A stretch of DNA of 64,000 bases from Planctomycetota bacterium (GTDB lineage: Bacteria > Planctomycetota > SZUA-567 > H5-PLA8): positions 1,736,001-1,800,000 of the forward strand of contig JAOSKN010000003.1 of the NCBI GenBank assembly GCA_027493525.1, written 5' to 3'. Shown here piece by piece: positions 44,169 to 52,105 of the stretch. Position 1 is the stretch's first letter, and the number at the start of each line of letters is the position of its first letter. Both the position numbers and the translations under genes were made by a program. The notes beneath the pieces are model-generated. The model saw nothing but the letters and a program-made list of their open reading frames with translations. It had not been told where the DNA came from and did no database searches.

Positions 44169-44524
44169 ACCAACCCCCTCCATCACGAAGACGCATATAG
44201 CGCGCCGAAAGGGTATAACTACTCGGCTATAAAATGAAACAGATTGCGGTTCAACGCCTATCCCCAAAGAATTCAAAGGGGGACATGGGAGTGACCGGCC
44301 GGTTCCATAAGACGTTTGACGATGTGCTTGCCCATGCGCAGGGGCGGGCTAGGCTTTACGTGGCCTGAACGGACGTCCGACGACGACCTCTTCCGGTTGC
44401 ATTCCATCCGGATGCGGGGAGCGTGCTGGCAGAGTCAAGTTGCGCGAGTGCAGCGCGGCATTGACTCGCCGGTAGGATAATTCGAGAGCCGGCGCCGCCA
44501 TCCGTACCGTACGAGGATCGAGCC

Positions 44525-46636
44525 TTGTCACGCAACCGTCAGATACTCGCCGTCTTGCTGGGCTTGGCAACGCTCTGCCACGCTCCGTCGCAGGGCGCCG
44601 AAGAAGGCCGCGCCGCGGAGGAAGGCGGGAACGCGCCGGCGAAGGCGCCGGAGTCCGACGAGGTAACCCGGCTTTTGGCCGAACGGATCCTGGCCGCGCA
44701 GCGGCAGAGCGAGGCCGGCGAACGCGAGAAGGCGCTGCAGACGCTCGACGACGCGAAGAAACTCGCCGCGGAACACCAGCGCCCCGAGGAAGGCCTGATC
44801 CAGGCGCGCATCATCCGGCTCAAACAGGAAATGGAAGAGGCCGCCGCGCCGGCGAAACCCGAAGGCGAGGCGGCCGCCGTGGCCGCGCCGGAGGGCGATG
44901 GCGCGCTGCTGGCGGCGCCGCTGCGCGCGCCGGCCAAGGACTTGGTGCTGACTCTGGAGGAGTGCATCGAGATCGCGGTCCAGAACAACCTGGGGCTGCG
45001 CCTGAGCCGGCTGAGCGACCGGGCCAACGACCTGGACCTGGAAGTCGCGTGGGCGCAGTATCGCCCTTCGTTCGGCATCTCGGCGAAGCACAGCGGCGGG
45101 CGCGACGGCGAAGGTCACGGCGGGACGACGAGCCTGACGTCGAGCGTGACGCAGGAAGCGCCGTGGGGCACGCGGGTGACGCTGAGCGGGTCGGAGAGCT
45201 TCTCGAACCCCGGCTCGCGCGCGACGGACTGGGGCGTCTCGGTGGCGCAGCCGCTGTGGCGCGGCTCGGGGTTCGACGTGGGGCTGCACGACATCCGCGT
45301 GGCGCGGCTGACGAAGCTGATCAGCCGGGGCTCGCTGGAACTGGACGTGCAGGACCTGATCTTCAACGTGCGCAGTTCCTACGCCAATTGCGTGCGGCAG
45401 ATCCAGACCCTGGAGGTCAACCAGCGCGCGGTGAAGTCGGCGCAGACCTTCCTGGACCTGACGCGCGCGCGCGAGCGCGCCGGGCAGGTGACGCGGCTGG
45501 ACGTCTTCAACGCCGAGGTCCAGCTTGCCGACCGCGAACTGGCGCTCACCGCCAACATCCGCGCGCTGGAAAACGCCTTCGACTTCCTGAAGCAGATCAT
45601 GGACGTGGACCTCGAGGAAAGCGTCGGGGTGGTGCAGCAGCGGGTGGAGTTCGGCGAGAATCCGGGGGCCAACGAGGACATCCGCATCGAGACCGACGAG
45701 AAGTCCGGGACGGTGCTGCTGGTCAAGCGCGAGCAGAAGGAGGCCGAGATCGCGCGGCCCGACGGGACGAAGATCAAGACCACCGTCGTCGGCGACGCGC
45801 TGGGCAAGCCCGAGACGATGTTCCAGGCGACGCGCTTCGACGAGGCGACGATCCTGCGGGAGTCGCTGCAGAACCGCCTGGACCTGCTCAACAGCCGGCG
45901 CACGACGGCGATCCGCAAGCTCAACGCGCTGCTGGCGCGCGATGGGCTGGGCCACCAGATCGATCTCGTCGCCAGCTACGGGCGGAGCAAGGCCGGCGAC
46001 ACCTTCGCCGTCTCGCACGGCCTGGAAGACTACGATTACAGCGCCGAGATCAAGTATTCGCTGCCATGGGGCAAGATCGCCGACCGGGCCAGCTACGAAC
46101 GCGCGCTGCTCGACCTGCAGCGCTCCGAGATCCAGCTCAAGCAGGCCCGCACGCAAGTCCACCTGGACGTGCGCGTGATCCTGCGCACGCTGCGCGAGAC
46201 CGAGAAGTCGATCCTGATTCAGGGCAAGAAGGTCGAACAGGCCAAGCGCTCGGTCGAGGCCGCGCAGATCAGCTTCGAGCGCGGGCTGAAGGACAGCTTC
46301 GACGTGATCCGCGCCGAGGACAACCTGCTCTCCGCGAAGACCGACTTCATCAACCGCCGGCTCGATTACGTGGTGCGGCTGGCCGAACTGGAGACGGTCG
46401 TGGGCAAGCCGACCGGCCGCGTGGACCTCTCCGCGCGCCACCCCGGCGGGCTGATCGACGGCACGCTCCCCGAGACCCTGCGCGAGAAGGGCCTGCCGGC
46501 CTCCGCGCCCACCGCCGACCCGCGCGTGGAGGACGACCCCTTCGAGCACCAGAAGGCGCGCAAGGACTGGGAGAAGACCTCCGACCCCGAGTCGCGCCAG
46601 CCGGTCTACATCCCGATGGACGAGTTGAAGGAATAG
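44525..46636 (+). CDS. TolC-like outer membrane efflux protein
   Basis: 703 residues, long for the family (usually 420-500). The start is TTG 44525, with signal peptide ILAVLLGLATLCHAPSQGA. A charged helical N-terminal extension (residues about 25-140, EREKALQTLDDAKKLAAEHQ) precedes the first OEP repeat (LTLEECIEIAVQNNLGLRLSRL...DLDLEVAWAQYRPSFGISAKHSGGRDG). Long helices with beta-strand pairs (LFNV-RSSYANCVRQIQTLEV, GQVTRLDVFNAEVQLADRELAL) and the second repeat (GLKDSFDVIRAEDNLLSAKTDFINRRLDYVVRLAELE) complete the trimeric channel fold. It should form the outer-membrane duct of an efflux or secretion system. No adaptor or pump gene adjoins it. Confidence 0.88.
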   Translation: MSRNRQILAVLLGLATLCHAPSQGAEEGRAAEEGGNAPAKAPESDEVTRLLAERILAAQRQSEAGEREKALQTLDDAKKLAAEHQRPEEGLIQARIIRLKQEMEEAAAPAKPEGEAAAVAAPEGDGALLAAPLRAPAKDLVLTLEECIEIAVQNNLGLRLSRLSDRANDLDLEVAWAQYRPSFGISAKHSGGRDGEGHGGTTSLTSSVTQEAPWGTRVTLSGSESFSNPGSRATDWGVSVAQPLWRGSGFDVGLHDIRVARLTKLISRGSLELDVQDLIFNVRSSYANCVRQIQTLEVNQRAVKSAQTFLDLTRARERAGQVTRLDVFNAEVQLADRELALTANIRALENAFDFLKQIMDVDLEESVGVVQQRVEFGENPGANEDIRIETDEKSGTVLLVKREQKEAEIARPDGTKIKTTVVGDALGKPETMFQATRFDEATILRESLQNRLDLLNSRRTTAIRKLNALLARDGLGHQIDLVASYGRSKAGDTFAVSHGLEDYDYSAEIKYSLPWGKIADRASYERALLDLQRSEIQLKQARTQVHLDVRVILRTLRETEKSILIQGKKVEQAKRSVEAAQISFERGLKDSFDVIRAEDNLLSAKTDFINRRLDYVVRLAELETVVGKPTGRVDLSARHPGGLIDGTLPETLREKGLPASAPTADPRVEDDPFEHQKARKDWEKTSDPESRQPVYIPMDELKE

Positions 46637-46678
46637 CGCTCGATTTTCGATTGACGATTCACAATTGACGATGGTTCT
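46637..46678 (+). repeat. CGATT/GACGATT micro-repeat
   Basis: A 42-bp low-GC gap made of overlapping CGATTTTCGATTGACGATT-like words, similar in style to the micro-repeats at 12378, 14268 and 40249. It is directly upstream of the next start codon. Confidence 0.35.
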
Positions 46679-47449
46679 ATGAGCGGCATGTACCCTGATC
46701 CGCCCGCGCAAGAATCGTACGACCTGTTTGCGTGCATGCGGCGCGGGGCGTTTTTGTACGCGAAGGCGGCCGCTGCCTCCGTTCTGGGCTGGACGTTCCT
46801 GATCGCGGTGGTGCTGCCTGCGCAGTTTACTTCGCTCTTCGTGTACGATCGTTCGCTTTTCCACTACCTGAGAACGGTCTATGTCGCCATCCCGCTGGCG
46901 TGCCTGCTGGGCGCGTATTTCGGGTGGAGTCTGCGCGTTAAATGGGCGGAGATCCAGTCCACGAGGGAAATCCAAAGTACGCTGCTGTATAGCAGTGAAA
47001 ACCTGATTGGTCTGGCCATCCTGGGCATGATCTTCTTTGCAATCCTGCCGGCTCCCCTGTTTTGCACCGTCGCCGTTCCCGTCGTCCTGGCGGTGATCCT
47101 CCGGAAGCTGCGTGTCCATGCCTTCTGCCAGCACCTCCAAATGCCCGCGCTCTTTATCGGAGGGAGCCTGTCCGCGGGCCCAATCCTCGCGTTGGGACTC
47201 TTCTGGATTTTGGCTTCGCGGGAAGAGCGCTTGCGCAGCGAATCGATTGTCTCATCGCTCTCCATCGCAATTTGTTCCGCCCTGGGCGCGGCCGATTGCC
47301 TGCTCATTCGCGATGTAGCCCTCTGGCGAGAGGAAGGTAAGCTGGCGCCGTTGCGTTCGCACTTTCAGTTCTCGCTGGGCATGTTCATAGCCGTGATGCT
47401 GCTGGGCGGACTCTATGTTTGCGGTTGGGTTTTGTACTTCTACGAATAA
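46679..47449 (+). CDS. polytopic membrane protein, unknown
   Basis: 256 residues. The polar start MSGMYPDPPAQESYDLFACMRRG is followed by about six hydrophobic segments (AAASVLGWTFLIAVVLPA, TVYVAIPLACLLGAYFGWSL, LIGLAILGMIFFAILPAPLFCTVAVPVVLAVIL, LFIGGSLSAGPILALGLFWIL, VSSLSIAICSALGAADCLL, FSLGMFIAVMLLGGLYVCGWVLYF). No family is recognised. GC is lower than in the TolC gene. It is convergent with the ABC ATPase. It may be cotranscribed with the TolC-like gene, but there is no functional link. Confidence 0.7.
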   Translation: MSGMYPDPPAQESYDLFACMRRGAFLYAKAAAASVLGWTFLIAVVLPAQFTSLFVYDRSLFHYLRTVYVAIPLACLLGAYFGWSLRVKWAEIQSTREIQSTLLYSSENLIGLAILGMIFFAILPAPLFCTVAVPVVLAVILRKLRVHAFCQHLQMPALFIGGSLSAGPILALGLFWILASREERLRSESIVSSLSIAICSALGAADCLLIRDVALWREEGKLAPLRSHFQFSLGMFIAVMLLGGLYVCGWVLYFYE

Positions 47450-47495
47450 ACCGCGCCGTCACGCATGCGAGTTGCTCAGCCGATTCGATTCCAGG

Positions 47496-48176
47496 CTAGT
47501 CCGCCATCCGGCCGTCTAGCATGCGGATCACGCGGTCGCAAACTCGCACGGCGCTCTCGCTGTGGGTCGCCATCAGCAGCGTCACGCCGTGGCGCGCAGC
47601 CAGTTCCCGAAGCAGCTTGAGGATTTCGTCGCCGGTGGCCTGGTCGAGCGCGCCGGTGGGCTCGTCGGCGAGGACGATGCGGGGCTCGTTGATCAGCGCG
47701 CGCGCAAGCGCGACGCGCTGCTGCTGCCCGCCGGAGAGCGCGTCGGGGAAGGCCTCGCGCTTCCCGGCCAGGCCGACCTGCGCGAGAAGTTCGTCGGCGC
47801 GCGCGCGGGCCTGCGCGCCGGGGCGGCCGGCCAGGCGCGCGGGAAGCGCCACGTTCTCGCGCGCGCTGAGCGTCGGGACCAGATTGAAGAACTGGAAGAC
47901 GAAGCCGACGGTCTCGCGGCGGTAACGCGCGGCCGCGGCATCGCCGAGCGCGGCCAAGTCGCGCCCGGCCACCTTGACCGTGCCCTTACTGGGCGCGTCC
48001 ATGGCCCCGACCAGATGCAGCAGCGTGCTCTTGCCGCTCCCGCTGGGGCCGACCAGGGCCAGCGCCTGCCCCGCCGGGACGTCCAGGTCCACGCCGGCCA
48101 GGGCCGCGCAACGCGCCGAGCCGCTCCCGTAGACGCGTTCGACCCCGCGCAGCCGGATCAACGGTTCATCAATCAT
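47496..48176 (-). CDS. ABC transporter ATPase, LolD/MacB type
   Basis: 226 residues. Walker [11 protein letters not shown]-loop [18 protein letters not shown], signature [15 protein letters not shown], Walker [14 protein letters not shown] and switch His THSE are all intact. The FQFFNL context and short length place it with LolD/MacB/FtsE-like ATPases, which power lipoprotein release or export by FtsX-type permeases. The start [11 protein letters not shown] at 48176 is preferred over 48215. No permease is adjacent, so it is an orphan here. It is divergent from the GbsR-like regulator, which may control it. Confidence 0.91.
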   Translation of the reverse strand: MIDEPLIRLRGVERVYGSGSARCAALAGVDLDVPAGQALALVGPSGSGKSTLLHLVGAMDAPSKGTVKVAGRDLAALGDAAAARYRRETVGFVFQFFNLVPTLSARENVALPARLAGRPGAQARARADELLAQVGLAGKREAFPDALSGGQQQRVALARALINEPRIVLADEPTGALDQATGDEILKLLRELAARHGVTLLMATHSESAVRVCDRVIRMLDGRMAD

Positions 48177-48247
48177 CCCGCATCCCCCGCCCGGCCAACG
48201 AGTAACGAGGGCCATCCGCCCCGCCGCGCCATCCTTCGCCTTCCGCC

Positions 48248-48292
48248 TTGACGGCGCGCATCCTTTGCGGTAATTTCTGTATAGACAGAAAT
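48248..48292 (+). promoter_or_regulatory. promoter and operator of the GbsR-like gene
   Basis: TTGACG (48248-48253), 17 bp, TAATTT (48271-48276). Overlapping and downstream lies a perfect inverted repeat, ATTTCTGT (48273-48280), ATAG, ACAGAAAT (48285-48292), which ends 12 bp before the ATG. AGGAG follows at 48293-48297. The site's position over the -10 and start of transcription indicates repression, most simply by the GbsR product itself. The ABC gene diverges about 70 bp away. Confidence 0.6.
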
Positions 48293-48304
48293 AGGAGAAT
48301 AGCG

Positions 48305-48832
48305 ATGCGGCTGAGCGGCGTCCAGGAGAAGTTCATCCTGCATTGGGGCGAGATGGGCGCCAAGTGGGGCATCAACCGCACGGTGGCGCAGATCCACGCG
48401 CTGCTGTACCTCGCGCCGCACCCGCTCCATGCCGAAGAGATCGCCACAACGCTCTCCGTGGCCCGCAGCAACGTGAGCACCAGCCTGCGCGAGCTGCAGG
48501 GTTGGGGCATCGTCAAGGTCGTCCACGTCCTCGGCGACCGGCGCGATCACTTCGAGTCCATGAGCGACGTGTGGGAGATGTTCCGCGTGGTGCTGGACGA
48601 ACGCAAGCGCCGGGAGATCGACCCCACGCTGCAGATGCTCCGCGAGTGCCTCGCGCAGGCCGAGAAGGGCAAGGAGGACGCGCATACGCGGGAGCGGCTG
48701 GGCACGATGCTCAACTTCCTGGAGACGATGGACCAGTGGTACGAGCAGCTCAGGCGCCTGCCCACGCAGGCCCTGGTCAAGTTCGTGCGCATGGGCGGAA
48801 AGGTGCTCAAGACGCTGGGGCTAGGCGCGTAG
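48305..48832 (+). CDS. GbsR/MarR-family transcriptional regulator
   Basis: A 175-residue winged-helix protein: NRTVAQIHALLYLAPHPLHAEEIATTLSVARSNVSTSLRELQGWGIVKVVHVLGDRRDHFES. This is the GbsR subgroup pattern, known to regulate osmoprotectant uptake and other genes. The C-terminal helices (RECLAQAEKGKEDAHTRERLGTMLNFLETMDQWYEQL) suit dimerisation. ATG 48305 follows AGGAGAATAGCG. Controlled by the operator at 48273-48292, with likely targets the divergent ABC ATPase and perhaps the downstream wax-synthase-like cluster. A terminator overlaps its stop codon. Confidence 0.86.
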   Translation: MRLSGVQEKFILHWGEMGAKWGINRTVAQIHALLYLAPHPLHAEEIATTLSVARSNVSTSLRELQGWGIVKVVHVLGDRRDHFESMSDVWEMFRVVLDERKRREIDPTLQMLRECLAQAEKGKEDAHTRERLGTMLNFLETMDQWYEQLRRLPTQALVKFVRMGGKVLKTLGLGA

Positions 48833-48849
48833 CCGACCCCTCTTTTTTT
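48817..48849 (+). terminator. intrinsic terminator of the GbsR-like gene
   Basis: The GGGGCTA...TAGCC-GA-CCCC stem (48817-48840) overlaps the stop codon and is followed by TCTTTTTTT (48841-48849). The stem has a 2-nt bulge; the T tract is strong. Confidence 0.58.
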
Positions 48850-48919
48850 GGGCGCATGCTTCAGGAATTTCTGAAATTTTGAAAATTATGAAAAATCCAA
48901 AGGTTGCGGAGGGCGGGTC

Positions 48920-49819
48920 ATGAACATGCTTCGCACAAGCTCCTCCTGCGATCCCGTGCTCCCTTGTCTTGCGTTGGCGTGGGCTCTGGGCCTCGCCGCG
49001 AGCGTCGCGCAACCACTACCCGGCTGGGCGCTCATGTGGCTGCTGGCCTTTGCGATCTTCTGCGCGTCCAAGATCGCGACGTGGGGCATCGAACGCAAAC
49101 TCGAAGCGGGCGCGCCCGGCGCGGTGGATCTTGCGTATCTGCTGCTTTGGCCGGGCATGGACCCGCGGCCGTTCTGGAAACATGGGAACGGCGCGGCATC
49201 CCGCGCGGCCTTGGGCGCGTGGGTCGAAGCGGCGCTAAAGGTCGCGCTGGGATTCGTACTTATCTGCAGCGCAGCCGGACAGTTGGCCGGAGCGTATCCG
49301 CTCGCTGCGGGCTGGGCGGGGATGGTGGGGCTGATGCTGATCCTCCATTTCGGCACCTTCGACCTGCTGGCCCATGCGTGGCGCGCGGCCGGCGTGCCGG
49401 TCGAGCCGCTGATGAACCAGCCGTTGCTTGCGAGTTCGCTGTCGGAATTCTGGAACGAGCGCTGGAATCGCGGCTTTCGCGACACCGCACGCAGCGTCGT
49501 TTTCCGGCCGCTGGCGCGGCGCTGGAATCCTGCGGCCGCGCTTGCCTGCGTCTTTCTGGCCTCCGGCCTTATCCACGAGCTGGTCGTCACGGTGCCCGCG
49601 GGTTCGGGCTATGGTGGGCCGACGGCGTACTTCCTGCTGCAGGGCTTGGGCCTGCATCTGGAACGCCGCGCATTTGGCCGCGCACCCGTAGCCCTACGCG
49701 CCCTCGCACGGCGCGGCTTCGCATTGCTGGTCCTGCTCGCGCCGCTGCCGCTGCTCTTTCCTCCAGCCTTTCCACGCGAGGTAATCCTGCCGTTCCTCGC
49801 GTGGAGCGGCTTGCTTTGA
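48920..49819 (+). CDS. wax-synthase-like membrane-bound O-acyltransferase
   Basis: A 299-residue polytopic protein. The conserved stretch EPLMNQPLLASSLSEFWNERWNRGFRDTARSVVFRPL and the later LASGLIHELVV with its His are typical of the MBOAT/wax-synthase domain, which esterifies acyl-CoA to an alcohol or other acceptor. About eight helices. GGAGGGCGGGTC precedes ATG 48920. It leads a close cluster with two further membrane genes (13-bp gaps), suggesting a joint lipid-related function. The low-GC stretch 48841-48919 before it holds only the terminator tail. Confidence 0.8.
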   Translation: MNMLRTSSSCDPVLPCLALAWALGLAASVAQPLPGWALMWLLAFAIFCASKIATWGIERKLEAGAPGAVDLAYLLLWPGMDPRPFWKHGNGAASRAALGAWVEAALKVALGFVLICSAAGQLAGAYPLAAGWAGMVGLMLILHFGTFDLLAHAWRAAGVPVEPLMNQPLLASSLSEFWNERWNRGFRDTARSVVFRPLARRWNPAAALACVFLASGLIHELVVTVPAGSGYGGPTAYFLLQGLGLHLERRAFGRAPVALRALARRGFALLVLLAPLPLLFPPAFPREVILPFLAWSGLL

Positions 49820-49832
49820 AAGGAGAAGCGCC

Positions 49833-50246
49833 ATGAACGGGATCGAATCCTGGATACGCCTCGGCGGGCTGCTGCATCTGAGCCTGATCGTCGCCGGCTC
49901 GCTGGTGCCGCGCTTCCTGTCCTGGGACCGGCACCTCGCGCCGCTGCCGGAGCTGCTGCGTAAACTGATCTGGGTCCACGGCGCGTACATCGTGCTGATC
50001 ATCGGCTGGTTCGCGGCGCTGGCGCTCTTCTTCCCGGCAGAACTGGCGGCGGGCACGACGCTCTCGCGGCTGCTCTGCGGCTTCATCGCGTTCTTCTGGC
50101 TGGTGCGCATCGGCGTCCAGTTCGCGGTCTTCTCGTTCAAACCCGACCTGCCGGTGTGGTGGCTGAAGGCCGGGTATCACGCGCTGATGGGGGTTTTCAT
50201 TGCGCTCTTTGCCATCTTCAGCGCCGCGACGTTCGCGAGCCGATGA
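49833..50246 (+). CDS. small polytopic membrane protein
   Basis: A 137-residue protein with four predicted helices (GGLLHLSLIVAGSLVP, LIWVHGAYIVLIIGWFAALALFF, LLCGFIAFFWLVRIGVQFAVF, YHALMGVFIALFAIFSA). GAAAGGAGAAGCGCC precedes the ATG. It is located 13 bp after the acyltransferase and 13 bp before the next membrane gene, so it probably belongs to the same transcript. No family that I can name. Confidence 0.7.
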   Translation: MNGIESWIRLGGLLHLSLIVAGSLVPRFLSWDRHLAPLPELLRKLIWVHGAYIVLIIGWFAALALFFPAELAAGTTLSRLLCGFIAFFWLVRIGVQFAVFSFKPDLPVWWLKAGYHALMGVFIALFAIFSAATFASR

Positions 50247-50259
50247 GGAGGAGTTCGCC

Positions 50260-51099
50260 ATGAACGTCTCGCTCGCCGACCTCTGGTCCTGGCACGGGCG
50301 GCTCGGGCGCGCTCGGTACGTCACGCTGGGCGTGCTGCTGGGCGCGCTGCAGTACGTCATCAACAACGCGATCGCGGAGGTCTACTTCTGGCGCGCGTGG
50401 CCGCTGCTGGCGTTCGTGCTCCCCGAACCGGCTTCGTACTGCACGGAACTCGACCGAGACCTGAACACCGCGATCCTCTTCGTGGCGCTGCCGTTCGTCT
50501 GGGCCGGGCTGGTGCTGACGGTGCGGCGGCTGCGCGACGCGCTGTGGCCGGCGTGGCTGGCGCTCTTTTTCTTCGTGCCGCTCTTGAACGTGCTGCTCTT
50601 CGGCGCGCTGGCGCTCGCGCCTTCGCGGCGGGCCGAAGACCTGCGGTGCGGCGACGCGTTCTATCTATGGCGCGGCCTCGCGGAACTCGCCATCCCTCGC
50701 GGCGCCGTTCCCTGCGCGCTGGGCTCGATCGCCCTGACCGCGGCGCTCGCCATGCTGGCGCTCGCGCTGGGCGTGCACCAGAAATTCCAGCTCGGCTGGG
50801 GCTTCTTCGCGGGCATCCCATTCTGGATGGGATTCTTCGCGGTCTTGCTGCACGGCTATGACGCGCGGCGCGGCCGCTTCGCGTGCGCGGGCCTGGGCGC
50901 GCTGACGGTCGGCATCGCGGCATTCGCGCTGGTCGGACTGGGCCTTGAAGGGCTCGCGCCGATGGCGCGGACGCTGTTGCTTGCCGCGCCGCTGGGCGCG
51001 ATGGGCGGGCTGCTCGGATACGCCTTCCAGGCCCGCTTCGAGCGGAGCGTTGAAGATGCGCCGCGGGGCACGCGAAGGGTGGAGCAAACCGCCGGGTGA
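50260..51099 (+). CDS. DUF805-like membrane protein
   Basis: 279 residues. The N-terminal half resembles DUF805 proteins: DLWSWHGRLGRARYVTLGVLLGALQY, then LFVALPFVWAGLVLTVRRLRDALWPAWLALFFFVPLLNVLLFGALALAPS. The second half has four more helices. DUF805 proteins are membrane proteins of unknown role. GAGGAGGAGTTCGCC precedes the ATG at 50260. Third gene of the acyltransferase cluster. Confidence 0.74.
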   Translation: MNVSLADLWSWHGRLGRARYVTLGVLLGALQYVINNAIAEVYFWRAWPLLAFVLPEPASYCTELDRDLNTAILFVALPFVWAGLVLTVRRLRDALWPAWLALFFFVPLLNVLLFGALALAPSRRAEDLRCGDAFYLWRGLAELAIPRGAVPCALGSIALTAALAMLALALGVHQKFQLGWGFFAGIPFWMGFFAVLLHGYDARRGRFACAGLGALTVGIAAFALVGLGLEGLAPMARTLLLAAPLGAMGGLLGYAFQARFERSVEDAPRGTRRVEQTAG

Positions 51100-51178
51100 G
51101 GGCCAACTCGCCCCATCGGCCGCCGTACGCACCTCCGCGCGCGCCGGGCCGCGGAGTGAACGCACCGAGGAATCCGCC

Positions 51179-52105
51179 ATGGCGCTGACGATCGACGGGA
51201 CCGCTGCGAGCCGGGCCGCGCGCGCGCGGTTGCTCGAGACCGAAGGCGCGCCGCTCTTCCTGGCCGACTGGTCGCGCATGCTGCTTTTGCACTTCGAGGT
51301 CGATCCCGAGCCGCTCCAGCGCGCGACGCCGTTCGAACTCGACCTGCATCTCGGGCGGGCCTACGTCTCGCTGGTCGCGTTCGTGCAGGAGCGGCTGCGC
51401 CCGCGGCTCGGCGGGCGCTTCACGGAGCGGCTCAGCCGGCCGGTGGCCTCACACGCCTTCCTGAACGTGCGGACCTACGTGCGCGCGGGCGGCGAGCCGG
51501 GCATCTTTTTCATCGCCGAATGGATTCCCAACGCGCTCGCGAAGCTGCTGGGGCCCCTGCTGTACGGGCTGCCATACGAGTTGGGGCAACTCGAGTACGC
51601 GCACGAACACGAACGCGGCGCGCTGGCGGGCGAGGTCCGCCCGCGCGGTATGGCCGGCGGGCTGAAGTACCGCGCGAAGCTCGACCGGCGCGTGCCCTTC
51701 GAGACCGCGCCCGGCGGTTCGCGCACCGCCTGGCTGATGGAACGTTACACGGCGTACACCGAACGGAACGGGCGCAAACGCCGGTTCCGCATCTGGCACC
51801 CGCCGTGGCCGCAGGCGATCGTCAAGGCGGACCTGGAAGACCTGAGCCTGCTCGAGAGCCTCGGCGCATGGGCGCGCGAGCCGCGCTACGCCGGCGCGAC
51901 GTACTCGCCGGGCGTCGAGAACGTCTGGATCGGCCGGCCGCAGGCATTGAAGAGCGCACGGCAGGGGGAGCAACTCGATTCGCACGCCGCCGCGATGCGT
52001 GAAGAGCGCGGCGAGGGGCATCCCTCGCGCGCCTACTGCCGCGCACCCCAGGTCCGCAGCGCCTGCGCGAGGGGCGGCGCGGGGCCGGAGCCGGCGTCTT
52101 CGTAG
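51179..52105 (+). CDS. DUF2071/YqjF-like protein
   Basis: 308 residues. Blocks ADWSRMLLLHFEVDPEPLQRATPFELDLHLGRAYVSLVAFVQERLRPR, SHAFLNVRTYVRAGGEPGIFFIAEWIPN and AGGLKYRAKL match the YqjF-like beta-barrel (acetoacetate-decarboxylase-like fold) family, function unknown. The last 45 residues (after about RQGEQL) look unrelated to the family and overlap the 3' end of the convergent beta-helix gene by 73 bp; the tail may be recent read-through. It follows the membrane cluster by 79 bp. Confidence 0.8.
   Translation: MALTIDGTAASRAARARLLETEGAPLFLADWSRMLLLHFEVDPEPLQRATPFELDLHLGRAYVSLVAFVQERLRPRLGGRFTERLSRPVASHAFLNVRTYVRAGGEPGIFFIAEWIPNALAKLLGPLLYGLPYELGQLEYAHEHERGALAGEVRPRGMAGGLKYRAKLDRRVPFETAPGGSRTAWLMERYTAYTERNGRKRRFRIWHPPWPQAIVKADLEDLSLLESLGAWAREPRYAGATYSPGVENVWIGRPQALKSARQGEQLDSHAAAMREERGEGHPSRAYCRAPQVRSACARGGAGPEPASS

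Noticed and set aside
44528-47140. 870-codon antisense frame over the TolC-like gene
   Set aside because: Composition artefact of GC-rich codons; the plus strand has signal peptide and OEP repeats.
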